DNA of 64,000 nucleotides from contig CM065384.1 in assembly GCA_033060915.1 (NCBI GenBank), positions 34,628,501 to 34,692,500 on the forward strand. The letters are read 5' to 3'. The DNA is from Euryodendron excelsum. Lineage: Eukaryota > Streptophyta > Magnoliopsida > Ericales > Pentaphylacaceae. This document shows, piece after piece, positions 12,441 to 24,245 of the stretch (position 1 is the first letter of the stretch; every line of letters begins with the position of its first letter). The notes under the pieces are model-generated. The model ran no database searches. It was given only the letters and a program-made list of their open reading frames with translations, and had not been told where the DNA came from. The position numbers were made by a program, and so were the translations under genes.

Positions 12441-13616
12441 CTAAATATAACATGTCTATCTCTCTCAGACGGGTATATACAGACTCTCTCTCTCGCTCAA
12501 CTCTCGGGTCTCTCTCTCGCGTCTCTCTTACAAGTATGTATATATACATTTATACATGCATGTATACCTGTTGTCTTTCATATACGTATTGTTATACATG
12601 CATTTCTTATTATCTTCAGGCATGTATACATATCTTCCATATACGTATATTTATTTTCCATTTTATTTGTTTTCTTTTCTATTGTTATTTAAATTATATT
12701 TGAAAAAAAAAAACGTTTAGGTTCTTGAAAAATCCTCAAATTTTGAATTATGTTCATTTTTTTTTTGGCTGAAGTATTATTTTCTGTTAAAATAAAGTTA
12801 AAAAGGAAAAGAAAATAGAAACAAATTTAAAGAAAATAAAATTAAAAATATTAGTTTTCTTTTAAAATAAAGTTAAAATGTTTACTGTTTTTAGTTAGTT
12901 GTTAAGAAAATCAGAATAAAGTAAATAGATACATCCAAAAAAATTACTTTTTATTTGGTTGCTCATAAAAAATGAGTATTTATAAGTAATTTATTTCTTT
13001 TTAATTTTTTTTTAAATCCAAAATCCAAACATATCTTAATTTTGTAACATTATGAATCCTTTAAAAGTAGAATAGTTAAATAAATAAATTTAAAGTCAAG
13101 TGTTCATTTTGACTATAAATAATGGATGTAAAGGTGCTATTTGAAATATAAATTTTGTAAAAGAAAATAGTAGAAGGCTTTTAAAGTTTTATGCTGTATA
13201 TAAACTATAAAAATACAAAAAGGTTTCACCTGTTTAAATATAAAAAATTCACCTTAAATGGAAGATTTGTAAAGCTTTAAAAAAGTTTGAATACGCTGTT
13301 AAGCATGGATGCTTTTTATTATTTTGTGAAGTTTTTGACAAAGATTCTTCATTTATTTAACAAAATTTTAACAGCTTCAAGGCCAATGGAAGTTATTTAT
13401 TTATTTATTTTGTGCAGTAACCATAATCCTCCACTTTCGGTAAATAGTAAAAGAGAAAATATTAATGGGTTTTAGGACAATTGTTTATGTGTGTAGATCA
13501 CATAAATGAAAAAACCAAAATAGTTCATAATTAAAGATCTTCGCAACTAATTGAAGATATATTTTTTTTTAGCAAGCAATGCATTCATGTAAGAAATATA
13601 AAATGGTAACCATTGA

Positions 13617-13725
13617 ATTTGTAAAAACAAAATTATCGTAGTTATATATTATTTTGACATTACTTATGTGATTTGTAAAAACAAAATTATCGTAGTTATA
13701 TATTATTTTGACATTGTTTATGTGC
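13617..13725 (+). repeat. 54-bp direct repeat, two copies
   Basis: The phrase GTAAAAACAAAATTATCGTA, followed by GTTATATATTATTTTGACATT, occurs at 13621 and again at 13675, virtually unchanged. This sits in the AT-rich left arm of the MULE, between the terminal repeat and the transposase gene; 12440-13840 otherwise holds no recognised gene. Confidence 0.8.
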
Positions 13726-13880
13726 TTGTACCTAGGTGAGTTGGAATTAAAAATTGTTGTTTAAGTACTGTATTAAGTACTGTATTGTATGTTCAACAAG
13801 GTACATTTTGAAATTATCGAAAGCATGATGACAACGGTAATGTTTTTTTTTTTTTTTTTTGGGAGGGGGGGGGAAGATAG

Positions 13881-15020
13881 TACGAGATCACAGAGAAGGT
13901 ATAACCTATAATAAAGAGGGTAGTGCATGTTACGATGTAGAACTGGGAACCTCACTTAGTGGGTTGTGGGACGTGATCATTCCTATGATGGATTAGTATA
14001 GAGAACATGCAAATATAAAGTTCATATGTAGATACCCTTTGAGATGAAATAGATAAGTATTGATATATAAGAAGTTGTCGGTAAAGGACGACAGGACATT
14101 GCAAATTGTCTTAAATCCTTCCAAATTTCCTGACTTGTATTTGTTGAGATGTACGTTGTGAAGGAGGAGAGTACAATAACCACCAGTATCGGTTGTCAAG
14201 CTGTCAATTGGGGAGATGTCTAGTCTTATGGTGAAATCTTGACCGAAGGGGATGATATGTTGACCTTGGGGACATTTACTGAAATACTTACAATTGGGCA
14301 GAGTAGTCAAATCGTCTTCCCAAATAATGGGCCGAGGCAACAAATGTCTAATCTTTTCACCCCATATGAGGATTACTCACATCGTCGGAGTAATGTTGAA
14401 CAATTACATGACTTTCAAAGTCCACCTAAACATCACGCACAATATGATAATACGAGATCACAGAGAAGGTATAACCTATGATAGAGAGGGTAGTGCATGT
14501 TATGATGTAGAACTAGGAACCTCACTTGGTGGGTTGCGGGATGTGGTCATTCCTATGATGGATGAGTATGGAGAACATGCAAATATAAAGTTCATATGTA
14601 GATACCCTTTGAAACGAAATGGATAAGTATTGATGTATAAGAAGTTGTCGGTAAAGGACGATAGGACATTGCAAACTGTCTTAAATCTGCCTTCCAAATT
14701 TCCTGACTTGTATTGTGTTAAGATGTACATTGTGAAGGAGGAGAGCACAATGACCACCAGTATCGGTTGTCAAGCTGTCAATTGGGGAGATGTCCAGTCC
14801 TATGATGAGATCTTAACCGGAGGGGGTGATACGTCGGCCTTGGGGACATTTACTGAAATGCTTACAGTTGGGTAGAGTAGTCAAATCGTCTTCCCAGATG
14901 ATGCGCCGGGGCAACAAATGTCTAACCTTTTCACCCCATATGAGGATTACTCACATCGTCGGAGTAATGTTGAACAATTACATGACTTTCAAAGTGCACC
15001 CAAACATCACCCACAATATG
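13881..15020 (+). repeat. 570-bp tandem duplication of the MULE transposase 5' end
   Basis: Positions 13881-14450 and 14451-15020 are two copies of the same segment, both starting TACGAGATCACAGAGAAGG and both ending near AATATG. They carry the same protein segment (DVELGTSLGG, FTPYEDYSHRRSNVEQLHDFQ). Both copies have stops and small indels; the second runs into the rest of the transposase. Confidence 0.85.
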
Positions 15021-17262
15021 CTTCGGGACAAGAGGGGTGCGTAGAGGCGGGAGGTCCCAGTGCAAGTATGGATCCTGTAGAACGGCTTGTGGGCCTTGAT
15101 GACATTGGTAGACGGGTAGCTGAAGATGTAGATGTTGTTCAATCCGATGAAGAAGAGGAAGATATTGATGTTTTATTGAGAAATGATGATAATGACGACT
15201 CTGATGATGATGGGCAAGAACAAGTCAACGTTCTTAAATTGAATGACACTCCGGTGCCCTTTTTTACAAACCTAGATGGGGTAGATCATTGTACAGTTGA
15301 TCGAGACTTGTACCAGCGCGGTCCAACATGGTCAGATTCTAATCCAGAGTTTGCAAAATGGATGGTTTTCAAAGATAAAGATGTAGTGATCCGTGCATGT
15401 AATTGGTATCATGTAAAGAGAAACAAACATTATTATATTATGGAAACAAATAAAAAGGTTTGGAGCACCAGGTGCAGTCACGATTACCCTTGAAAACTAT
15501 GTGCTTGTTTGAAGAAGAAGCATACTTTATTTGAGATCACGAAATACCCGGGGCCTTATACATGTTTACATGGGATGAATAGTTTAGATCACCATAACCT
15601 TAATTCGACATTCATTGCACACGTGATTAAGACACAAGTGGCGATAAGTTCGTATGTATTCTAAACTGAAAGTAAGATATTTTGATATTATCCAGTAATG
15701 GTATAATTTAGTGAAATTTAAAGTTTTTGTTTGTTGTCGTGTACAAGAAGACCCTGGATGGAGGATAGCTTCCATAGTGGAGAGTGTAAAAAATAGTGCA
15801 GGTTTCACAGTATCGTACAAAAAACCATGGCTTGGAAGAATAAAAGCTATCGAGATGGTTTTCAAGGATTGGGATGATTCTTATAAAAAACTACCAAGGT
15901 ACATGAGAACGTTGTAGTTTAGGAACCCGGGCACGGCTGTGATTTTGGAAACACGTGACATTAGAATGTCAACCAAAGTCATGCTTGGCAGAATTTTCTG
16001 GGCGTTCTGGCCATGCATTAAAAGTTTTAACCACTGCCCACCAGTGATATGTATCGACGATACCCACCTTTATGGGAAATATACTGGAGTGTTATTGATT
16101 GCTGTGGCCAAAACTGTTGCCAACAACATTTTCCCTCTAGCCTTCGCTGTAGTTGAATCGAAAAACTAACGTGATTGGTCATGGTTTATCTACCATGTCA
16201 AGCATGTTATTGTGCCAAGAAAAGAGGGGATCACATTAATTTCTGATCGGCATGCAGCTATATTGAGTGCGATAATAGATTACTGGGAAAGAGCACGAGA
16301 CGGGCAACCTGCTGGAATCCATCGATATTACCTTAGGCACTTTAAAAGTAATTATCAAAAAAAGTTCAATAACGTTAAAGTTAAGGATCTTATATGAAAA
16401 GCTGGAATTGCTTGTCAAGTGCACAAGTTCGACCAGGCAATGGATGAAATTAAAAATTTACAAACGGAGTCGGCGGCAAAAGCATTTCATGACCTGTGCA
16501 ATGAGAACCCCAATAAGTGGACATTGGCACATGATGGAGGTTATCGTTGTGTTCAGGTTAGTTTCTACCATTTGGTGGCAACTTTCACCAACCAACGATT
16601 ACAAATTGGTCGTACCGTAGAGAATGGGTTAAGGTACACATCCAAAGTGCAAAAGAAGATAGAATCTTATCGAGCTCGATCGGCAATGCATCGCGTTAAT
16701 GTCTTTAATTGGTAATGTCACATAATTTATATAGTGTTTTTAATTCACATCGGGTATTGATATATTTGTATAAGTCTCAATGTCTATTGCAACCGCCATG
16801 TGATTATATTCCAATTACAGGGCTCAGGATTCCACTGAGGTTATTAAAAATTCAGTAGGCACGAAAGGGAATAATAGACATTCGGTGACTTTGAATCCTC
16901 CCTCGTGTGACTACGAAAAATAGGTCATCTATCATTATCCTTGTTCGCACATGCTGGCAGTGTGCACGAAAACAAACAGACAGCCATGGGGCTTAATTGC
17001 TCCTTAGTATAACCTCAATGTTTATGGTCACGTGTACAAATCAAATTTCTAACCGATGGTACACGAGCATTATTGGTCTTTATACAATGGTCCTAAGGCC
17101 ATTCCAGATCCCACCTGTCAACAAGAAGCCACTCCCGGGGGACCAAAAAACAAATTAATTGAGAATGAGATGGACATCTCTAGAAGACGTCAAACTAATA
17201 ATTGTGGCATTTGCAAGCAACAAAGCCATGATAGGCGTAAATGTCCAAACTGGAGTGCCTGA
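14451..17262 (+). pseudogene. MULE transposase (MuDR/FAR1-like), degraded
   Basis: Transposase of the Mutator superfamily, split by several stops and frameshifts. In order: an N-terminal segment repeated in tandem; an acidic tract (about 15130-15215); a MuDR-type DNA-binding region (KDKDVVIRACNWYHVKRNKH, about 15375-15430, then KYPGPYTCLHGMNSLDH); the catalytic domain with ICIDDTHLYGKYTGVLLIAV at about 16048-16107 (first Asp), FPLAFAVVESKN then a stop, and LISDRHAAI at about 16237-16263 (second Asp); a SWIM zinc finger (CSHMLAVC, about 16940); and a C-terminal zinc knuckle C-x2-C-x4-H-x4-C at 17203-17244. An intron with an ATTACAG acceptor lies at about 16715-16820. The domain order is that of a plant MULE transposase; it cannot be active as it stands. 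Confidence 0.85.
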
Positions 17263-17489
17263 CTTATGTATTGCAAGGACAATTAGCTAGCTAGTAAAGA
17301 CTTATTTTGTATTTGTAATTCAGATAATGGGTAGTTGTATCTGTATGTGAATTTAATTGTATTGCTAAATGTTGCATGGACTTGTCATAATTTTCCAAGC
17401 TAATGACTTCTGTAGAGTTGACATCATTTTGCAATGCTGAATGCAGTTGGCACATGAATAATAGATTTCTCAGGCTTTAGTCACATCAT

Positions 17490-17610
17490 TGCCAGCCTTC
17501 ACATCCTATATTGAATAGTCCATGCCTTCACATCCTATATTGTAGACACCTGACATTATTTTGAATTGCAAAGGGCAGTCCGTGCCTTCACATCCTATAT
17601 TGAATAGTCG
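17490..17610 (+). repeat. Short dispersed repeat CTTCACATCCTATATTG
   Basis: This 17-mer occurs three times (about 17497, 17525 and 17587) between the transposase and the plant-mobile-domain gene, with GAATAGTC following twice. It may be part of the promoter of the second gene; function unknown. Confidence 0.6.
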
Positions 17611-17792
17611 TAGTGACAATAACTAAGCTGAGAGTAGTCAAATCATTCAAATGGCCTGCAGAGATTAGTCTTCTCTATGACATGCTTTATTTATCAGCCT
17701 TACCTAATTTTGTAAACATTATAGACACTTCACATTTGTTGTGGATAATCATATTATACACATGTGCTAACGCATGTCACAATACAGGGATT

Positions 17793-20402
17793 ATGGAGAC
17801 AGGATTGCCAGGGCCAGTCGATACCACGGTGCTGATGTTGCAGGCCCATCATCGCTCGTCGTACGTAAGGGAGCATGGGGTACATCAATTAACATATTAT
17901 ATTTACTTATAAGCGTATTTTAAAGTTTTTAACATTAAGGCCTTTGACTTCATACTCCAATTGTCGCATAGGGTACGAAGGCTCTGCAGTGCAGACGTGG
18001 TGCCTCTCATCCGTATGATGTGTAATTACACCTGCGTGTGCTGCAGTATGTAGTATAGGCTGCTTTTTACGGTGTCTACCGACTTGGACCCATCCGTTTG
18101 GACAACAGCTTGATTACCGCGTTAGTAGAGCATTGGCGAGAGGAGACACACACATTCCATTTGCCTATAGGTGAGGCCACCATCACTTTACAGGATATTT
18201 CTGTTCTGTTGGGACTACCTATTGATGGGGACCACATCATACGGCGACACCTGCCTACTTCAGTGGTAGACTGCTAGCAACTTTGTGTACAGTCATTCGG
18301 CATTGCCCTTACTACAGATTAGTTCAAGAAAGGCTACCTCAGGCTTGCTTGGCTTCGTGACACATTCCAAGTGCTTCCAAAGGATGCTGATGAGGTTACA
18401 GTCCAGCGGCACGCACGTGCCTACATTATGCGACTAATTAGGGGGATACTATTCCCAAATTGCTCTCAGACCTATGTGCGAATGGCTTATCTTGCATTTT
18501 TAGAGCACTTTGCCACCGTGGTGAGATATAGCTGGGGCAGTGCAGTCCTAACCATGCTTTACAGGTACATATGCCCAGCGGTGACGACCGATGCTAAGCA
18601 GATTGCGGGGGCACTCATACTTTTATAGGTAAAATGGCTGGCATAATTGACAACGTTTTATAATAATGCTTAAGTATTTAGTTTGCCTTAGTTGTTGTGC
18701 GAGTAACACACTCATTTTGTACAAATATAGGCATGTGAGTGGTTCCCATGTATGTGCCCGCATTATATGAAGGATCCTACTCAGGCCCATCAAACATTAC
18801 TTGTAGGAGGGGTGGAGTTCCCTGCCGGACCATGGGGAGCCAAGTATGAAAAAATTACTCACGCTTCTTTACCTATAATCATTCATACAATATATTTTGA
18901 CATTGTTGCAATATGCTTAATGTACATATCAGGTGGAGATCTAAATATAGCACAGACATTACTTGCACCCATATTGTCTGCGTATACAGAGACCAGCTAG
19001 ACCGATTGCGGCCAGATGAGGTATGTATAATATGTTCAAAATTGTAATTCATATTACTTAGTTGTCCTATCACTGCTTACAAAATAAGTATTGTCAATGT
19101 AAACATTTGCAGTTCACCTGGAGGCCATACGATCAGATCATGCATACACTTCCGACTTATTGCATGGCAGGGAGGGATATATGGCTGACTCGGTCCCCTT
19201 TACTGTGTTTAGAGGTTGTTGAGCTACATTTACCTGATTGTGTCTTACGACAGTTTGGGTTCAGACAGGATGTACCAGAGGAGTGCTATACCTCGCCTAG
19301 GTTACATGCTATTGACATGCGCGGGAGACGACACACCACTGATTAGACCGAGATTCATGCAGAGTATGTCGACCGATGGGAGCATAGTCGTGATCATCTG
19401 GTAGTTGGGGTTCCTGATGTTGCACGGATACGATATGATGCTCCATACATGGTGTGGTACCGCCGTATCACACACCCACTGGTGGGTAATCCAGCTCACC
19501 TACCTATTACTGGATACCTTGAGGTCGGCTCCACTGTAGAGATTGCGGTTAGTAAAGCCATAACATTTTCATTTGTTTCAACATCACTTGTATACATCAG
19601 TTAGTTATAAATGATTTTTCTCATTTTTGCAGGCTCGCCATATCACATCCATACATCAGCACACAGATCGTGCCATTTATACGTATGTCAAGCCATCTGT
19701 ATTGCAGGATCTATATAAGGTATGGGACATTAGGACCACGTTACTCCATGTATTACGTGAGCATGAGCGGATTGGATAGTCGGCAGCTCCCCCTCCTGTG
19801 CAGCCAACCCCCCCCCAGGATCATCCAAGCATCAAGTGCCACAATCCTTCAATGCTATTCAACCATCCTCATCACATGTGACTCTGACGATGCCAGCGTA
19901 CACATATCATAATGAGTCACGAGGTGTACCATCTTCATCACTTGTGACTAATTACGAGGTCAGATCGCGTAGCTGCGCCTCCCACCACATTAGCTCCCCT
20001 GTTACGTATGACCAGGGATCTAGTTACTCTGGCCTAGCCGATGACAAGGACGCTGGCGCATATGATGACCCATTGTTAGCATCAGGGCAGCGTATCGAGA
20101 TGTCCTTTATGCATACAGAGGGTCGGGTTTCACCTGCCATATCGTCCCAGTCGGCACCTCCATTCCCACCATCATACGCAAAGGGGCCATCTTTGATTAC
20201 CTAGTTGTGCAGCGGGCATACAGAGATTTCAGTGGTAGTGCAAATCACAGAATTAGACACACTCCCTACCGATGACCTACATGATGATTCACAAATCACA
20301 CAGGAAGAGGCACAGCCGTAGCCATCGATACCACGTGTCTATGTTCGTAGGCCGATGAAAGATAGGAGGCCACCCCCGTGTGGTACGGGAGGTCATGTAT
20401 AG
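17793..20402 (+). pseudogene. Plant mobile domain (PMD, MAIN-like) protein, degraded
   Basis: Gene of the plant mobile domain family (host members MAIN and MAIL1; transposon copies are often annotated as 'serine/threonine phosphatase 7 long form homolog'). The start has the typical GPVDTTVLMLQAHHRSSYV (17793 on). After an intron the domain continues with GPIRLDNSLITALVEHWREE, THTFHLPIGEATITLQDISV and LLGLPIDGDHI (about 18090-18235), RLIRGILFPN and YRYICPAV (about 18430-18590), CEWFPCMCP (about 18733), FTWRPYD (about 19113) and MVWYRRITHP (about 19450). It ends with RRPMKDRRPPPCGTGGHV at about 20400. Introns at about 17890-17970, 18628-18730, 18830-19000, 19020-19110 and 19555-19632 can be inferred. 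Several in-frame stops break it (for example about 18274, 18321, 19344, 20320). Its place inside a MULE matches the known association of PMD genes with Mutator elements. Confidence 0.8.
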
Positions 20403-21888
20403 TAGTTAGGGTATTTAGTTTTCTATTTGTTTTTGTGGAGTTTGTTATGGAAACTTTTTTTGGAGGTCCATTTGTTGTTGTGGAGTTTGTTATGAAAACT
20501 TTTTGTAGAGGTCATGTATAGTAGTTAGGGCATTTAGTTTTTCATTTTGTATTGTCTTTTGTAAAAAAATTGTTGCAACATATATAAAGTATAGTTCATC
20601 TTTTATATGGCATTCGTATATTCATGTCATTTTATAAAATATTATTGTTGCTGTAGTTGATTGTATGAAACTTTATACAAAAAAAATGAGAATTACTCAA
20701 AATGGTGGGGTATGAATTCCTAATTTATAATGTGGTGCATTCACATCAACGCGCCAGTCACATTAACACACCAATTCAATCTGCGAGTTTAAGCAATTAT
20801 GTGAAGGCTTCAGAACAAGCACTTATTGGGTAAAGGCAAGTTAAAGCATCCACATGAAGGGTTCATGAATAACTTCACGTGATTGTCAGGAATCTATTCA
20901 CGTGAATCACATCAACCCGTGACTGGTCCCTTTGCAGTAAAGCGTAGGCTGTCTTGTCTTATTCGGTCACTAATCTCTTCAAAAAGCAACCTTGCCATGG
21001 GAGGTAGCTTGATATTAAAGTATAAATAGGGAAAGGGTGGCTCGGGTAATGCAAACAAAGGGATTTGACCATGTCATGAGGGTTACCCCTTAGTGGAGAC
21101 GGATGGGGGTTACCCAACACGGTCACGTAATGGGGGTTGCCCATCGTTGGATAATTTGTCGAAGTGAAGAACATTTATTAATGCCGATCCTATAGAAATG
21201 GGGGGTGTCCATCATTGGATGTCTCGGCATGGGAGGTCTTGGGAAATTGGGTTTGCTCCTTCGCCGCTGGGGTAAGCCTTGTCGGCACCCCTTGCTTACC
21301 TGTGCTGCTTTCTCCTTTACAAAGCACCATTGGGAGGAGTCATGTCAGTGTCGTTTGCTTACATGTGCTGCTTTCTCCTTCACAATGCGCCACTAGGAGG
21401 AGTCATGTCAACGTTGCTTACCTGTATTACTTTCTCCTTCACAAAGCGCCACTGGGGGAAGCCATGTCAGCGTTGCTTGCTTACCTCAGCTGACAAGTTC
21501 ACACTAGGTTCATAGGAATGCCAATAGATGGTTAATAATATAGTCAATAAAGCATTCATGGGTTCACACTTCACGTGAAGGTTGCAAGTTGGATGGTGAA
21601 TAGTTATATCAAATGCAAAGTCACGTGTTGTTCATCTTTTTTGAAACCATCAAGTACTTGATGCTAGCTACTGACATGTGAAGTACCAACATGTGAAGGT
21701 ATGTGAGCCTTTGTTCTAAGGTGTCACGTCAATACTAAAGCCTGACTTGTTCTTGACCCTTCACATGAAGGCTGATACTGCACACAACCTAATGAATTCA
21801 TGTGAACCCTTTTCTCATGCATTATACTGTATTGCCTATATATGCGTTGTTTGAAGATGTGAAGAAGTGCTAAACCATACTTACAAAG
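20403..21888 (+). other. MULE intergenic region with G-box-like motif cluster
   Basis: No gene is seen between the PMD pseudogene and the ORF at 21889. The region holds a local duplication (TGTGGAGTTTGTTATG twice at about 20434 and 20480), many copies of TCACGTGAAG or ACATGTGAAG on both strands (about 20875, 20898, 21573, 21622, 21675, 21692, 21762, 21803), a 60-65-bp tandem repeat (21270-21490) and a TATA-like TATATATG at about 21836. Confidence 0.6.
21270..21490 (+). repeat. 60-65-bp tandem repeat, about 3.5 copies
   Basis: The unit TGCTTACCTGTGCTGCTTTC, followed by TCCTTCACAAAGCGCCACTGG and GAGGAGTCATGTCA, recurs at about 21292, 21356, 21415 and 21477. The ORFs overlapping it in three plus frames are artefacts of the repeat. 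Confidence 0.8.
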
Positions 21889-22527
21889 ATGTCGAAGCAA
21901 AAAGGATTATTTGAGGCATCGTCTAGTCATTCAGTTCCAAGCAACAAGACAGTTGAAAACCAATCCTCAGCCATGGTGCGTACTTACACGGACCTAGTTG
22001 GTAACAAATGGTATGGCCGAAAACGTTGCTTTCTTAACAAACCTATCCTAATGCATGATATTATGGGTCCGGTCAGCCACATATTTATCGGCAAGAGGTC
22101 CTTACATCCACCCCCACAGGTCACCGGCGACCAATGCATATACAAAGAGCCGTGGAAAGACCTGTTTGATAAACGTTGTGAACAAGAGATGTATTGTCGA
22201 TGGCATGGCCTCCGTGTCCCAAAGACCCGCTCAGCAAAGATGTTCAACAAGAGATCACCTAACAAGAAGGTCATCAAAGCGCTCGAACACGAGATTGATC
22301 AAATGCAATGAAGGTTGGATAGATATCATTTTACAGAGCATGCCAAGACAGAATGTATTGTTCCAACACAACGAATATTAGAAATTATTCAAGATCCATT
22401 GTTACTTTCTGACCCAGAACTTTCAAACTTCTCGAAAGAAGAAAGTGACGATGTCTTTCAAAACTATCTACCTACTAGCCTTAGCATTGCTGACACACCA
22501 CTATGTTATTGTGAACATGGTCCATAA
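21889..22527 (+). CDS. Unrecognised ORF of the MULE (140 codons, extended to 212 by one in-frame stop)
   Basis: I do not recognise this protein. From ATG at 21889 the frame is open for 140 codons to TGA at 22309-22311 and then continues open in the same frame to TAA at 22527, so it looks like one gene of about 212 codons with a single nonsense change. It is basic and hydrophilic, with a Ser-rich start, a central YGRKRCFLNKPILMHDIMGP region, a Cys-containing stretch (CEQEMYCRWHGLRVPKTRS) and a Lys-rich, possibly helical segment (RSPNKKVIKALEHEIDQMQ); the extension is acidic. No intron or membrane segment is seen. A TATA-like box lies about 50 bp upstream. Its position beside a transposase and PMD gene suggests an accessory product of the element, but it could also be a captured host fragment. 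Confidence 0.5.
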
Positions 22528-22619
22528 AGCTTGTTAATATTTGTACTTCAGTATTATGTAAAAATAAGTTTTTTCATATAATATGTGTGAGTTTGGGTCA
22601 TATTTGCCATTTTGTATGT

Positions 22620-23905
22620 CGGGAGGCATCGGTGTCCTGGTTTGGAAGTTATACAAACTTTTAAAATTTCAATACTTAGGTTTTCAAAGTTGTGTCAACT
22701 CGGGCGTTGGGGAACCGAAACGGGGAAGAAGGGTTCAGGGAGTGGGAAACTTAGTGGGAGACATTGGTGTGACACGAGTGACGTGTGGGAGTTGACGGCA
22801 CGTCAATCGGTGTTTCGGTTTGAAAGTTATGCAAAGTTTTAGAATTTCAATACTTAAGTTTTTGGAGTTGTGCCGACTCGGCCGTTGGGATATGGAAACG
22901 GGGAGGAAGGGTCCGGGGAGTGCTAAACTTGACGGGAGACACCGGTGTGACACGAGTGACGTGTGGGAGTTGACGGCACGTCAATCGGTGTCCCAGTTTG
23001 AAAGTTATGCAAAATTTTAGAATTTCAATACTTAGGTTTTCGGAGTTGTGCCAACTCGACCGTCAAGGTACCGAAACGGGGAGGAAGGTCCGGAGAGTGC
23101 AAAACTTGACGGGAGACACTGGTGTAACACAAGTGACGTGTGGGAGTTAACGGCACGTCAATCAGTATCCTGGTTTGGAAGTTATGCAAAATTTTAGAAT
23201 TTCAATATTTAGATTTTCGGAGTTGTGTCAACTCGACTGTCGGAGTACCAAAACCAGGAAGAAGGGTTCGAGGAGTGCAAAACTTGACGGGAGACACCAG
23301 TGTGACACAAGTGACGTGCGGGAGTTGACGAAACATCAATCGGTGTCCCGGTTTGGAAGTTATGCAAAATTTTAGAATTTCAATACTTAGGTTTTTGGAG
23401 TTGTGCCAACTCGGCTGTCGGGGTACCAAAATGGGGAGGAAGGGTTCGAGGAGTGCGAAACTTGACAGGAGACACCGGTGTGACACGAGTGACGTGTGGG
23501 AGTTGGCGGCACGTCAATCGGTGTCCCGGTTTGAAAGTTATGCAAAGTTTTAGAATTTTAATACTTAGTTTTTTGGAGTTGTGCCAACTCGGCCGTTGGG
23601 GTACCGAAACGAGGAGGAAGGGTCCGGGGAGTGCGAAACTTGACGGGAGACACCGGTGTGACATGAGTGACGTGTGGGAGTTGACAGCACGTCAATCGGT
23701 GTCCCGGTTTGGAAGTTATGCAAAGTTTAAAATTTTAATACTTAGTTTTTCAGAGTTGTGTCAACTCGGCTGTTGGGGTACCAAAATAGGGAGGAAGGGT
23801 CCAGAGAGTGCGAAACTTGATGGGAGACACCGGTGTGACACGAGTGACGTGTGAGAGTTTGCGGCATGTCAATCGGTGTCTTGGTTTGGAAGTTATGCAA
23901 GTTTT
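22620..23905 (+). repeat. 178-bp tandem satellite, about 7 copies
   Basis: The unit (GTGTCCCGGTTTGGAAGTTA ... GGGAGACACCGGTGTGACAC ... GGGAGTTGACGGCACGTCAA) repeats with 177-179 bp spacing, with starts near 22629, 22809, 22986, 23165, 23342, 23520, 23698 and 23875. The stretch has overlapping open frames on both strands that are the by-product of a period close to 3n. It lies at the 3' end of the MULE, just inside the right terminal repeat. Confidence 0.9.
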
Positions 23906-24009
23906 AGTTCAACAGGTTTAAATTTTTATTTTGCTGCTATAAGCGCCATTTAAAGTGACATTTTTTTTTTAAGGATTAAACACCATTTTAAATGACATTT
24001 TTTCAAGAA

Positions 24010-24235
24010 AATAAAAGTCATTTAAAATGGTATTTTTAAGTGTATTCTTCTCGTATTTTGTCTTTGCATTTTTCTAGAGAAGGGATAAAAATTAAATGTA
24101 AAAACACTTTTAAAAATATATATTTTTAAAAAAAATACTATTTAAAAAAAATAAACCTAAGTTACTGAGTAAAATTAAAACAACACCTACATTGAAAAAT
24201 AAGATAATTTTTTTGCTTCGTCAGAAAAATTTACC
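24010..24235 (-). repeat. Right terminal inverted repeat of the 12.1-kb MULE
   Basis: The complement of 24152-24235 matches 12110-12192. Just internal, 23970-24035 carries a 19-bp inverted repeat (ACCATTTTAAATGACATTT paired with AAGTCATTTAAAATGGT). Confidence 0.8.
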
Positions 24236-24245
24236 TGCGTTGGTG

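Larger units (their letters stand above)
12110..24235. mobile_element. 12.1-kb Mutator-like element (MULE) with transposase and plant-mobile-domain genes
   Basis: Long terminal inverted repeats: 12110-12192 pairs with 24152-24235 (left begins GGCAAATTTTCTTGAC, right complement GGTAAATTTTTCTGAC), with weaker pairing for another 100-150 bp inwards. An imperfect 10-bp target duplication flanks it: TGTGATGGTG at 12100-12109 and TGCGTTGGTG at 24236-24245 (8 of 10), in the 9-11 bp range usual for Mutator elements. The outside sequences join to give the promoter context seen before gene C (about 49735-49775). Inside, all on the plus strand, are a broken MULE transposase, a broken plant-mobile-domain gene and a third ORF, followed by a 178-bp satellite. 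Termini and genes have diverged, so this is an old autonomous-type element that is now dead. Confidence 0.85.

Noticed and set aside
12398..12703. Two plus-strand ORFs of 93-101 residues near the MULE left end
   Set aside because: Low-complexity (CT and TATAC repeats), hydrophobic by composition only, in a non-coding terminal arm.
22600..23860. Many overlapping 60-130-residue ORFs on both strands
   Set aside because: They repeat with the 178-bp satellite and exist in several frames on both strands; this is repeat composition, not genes.
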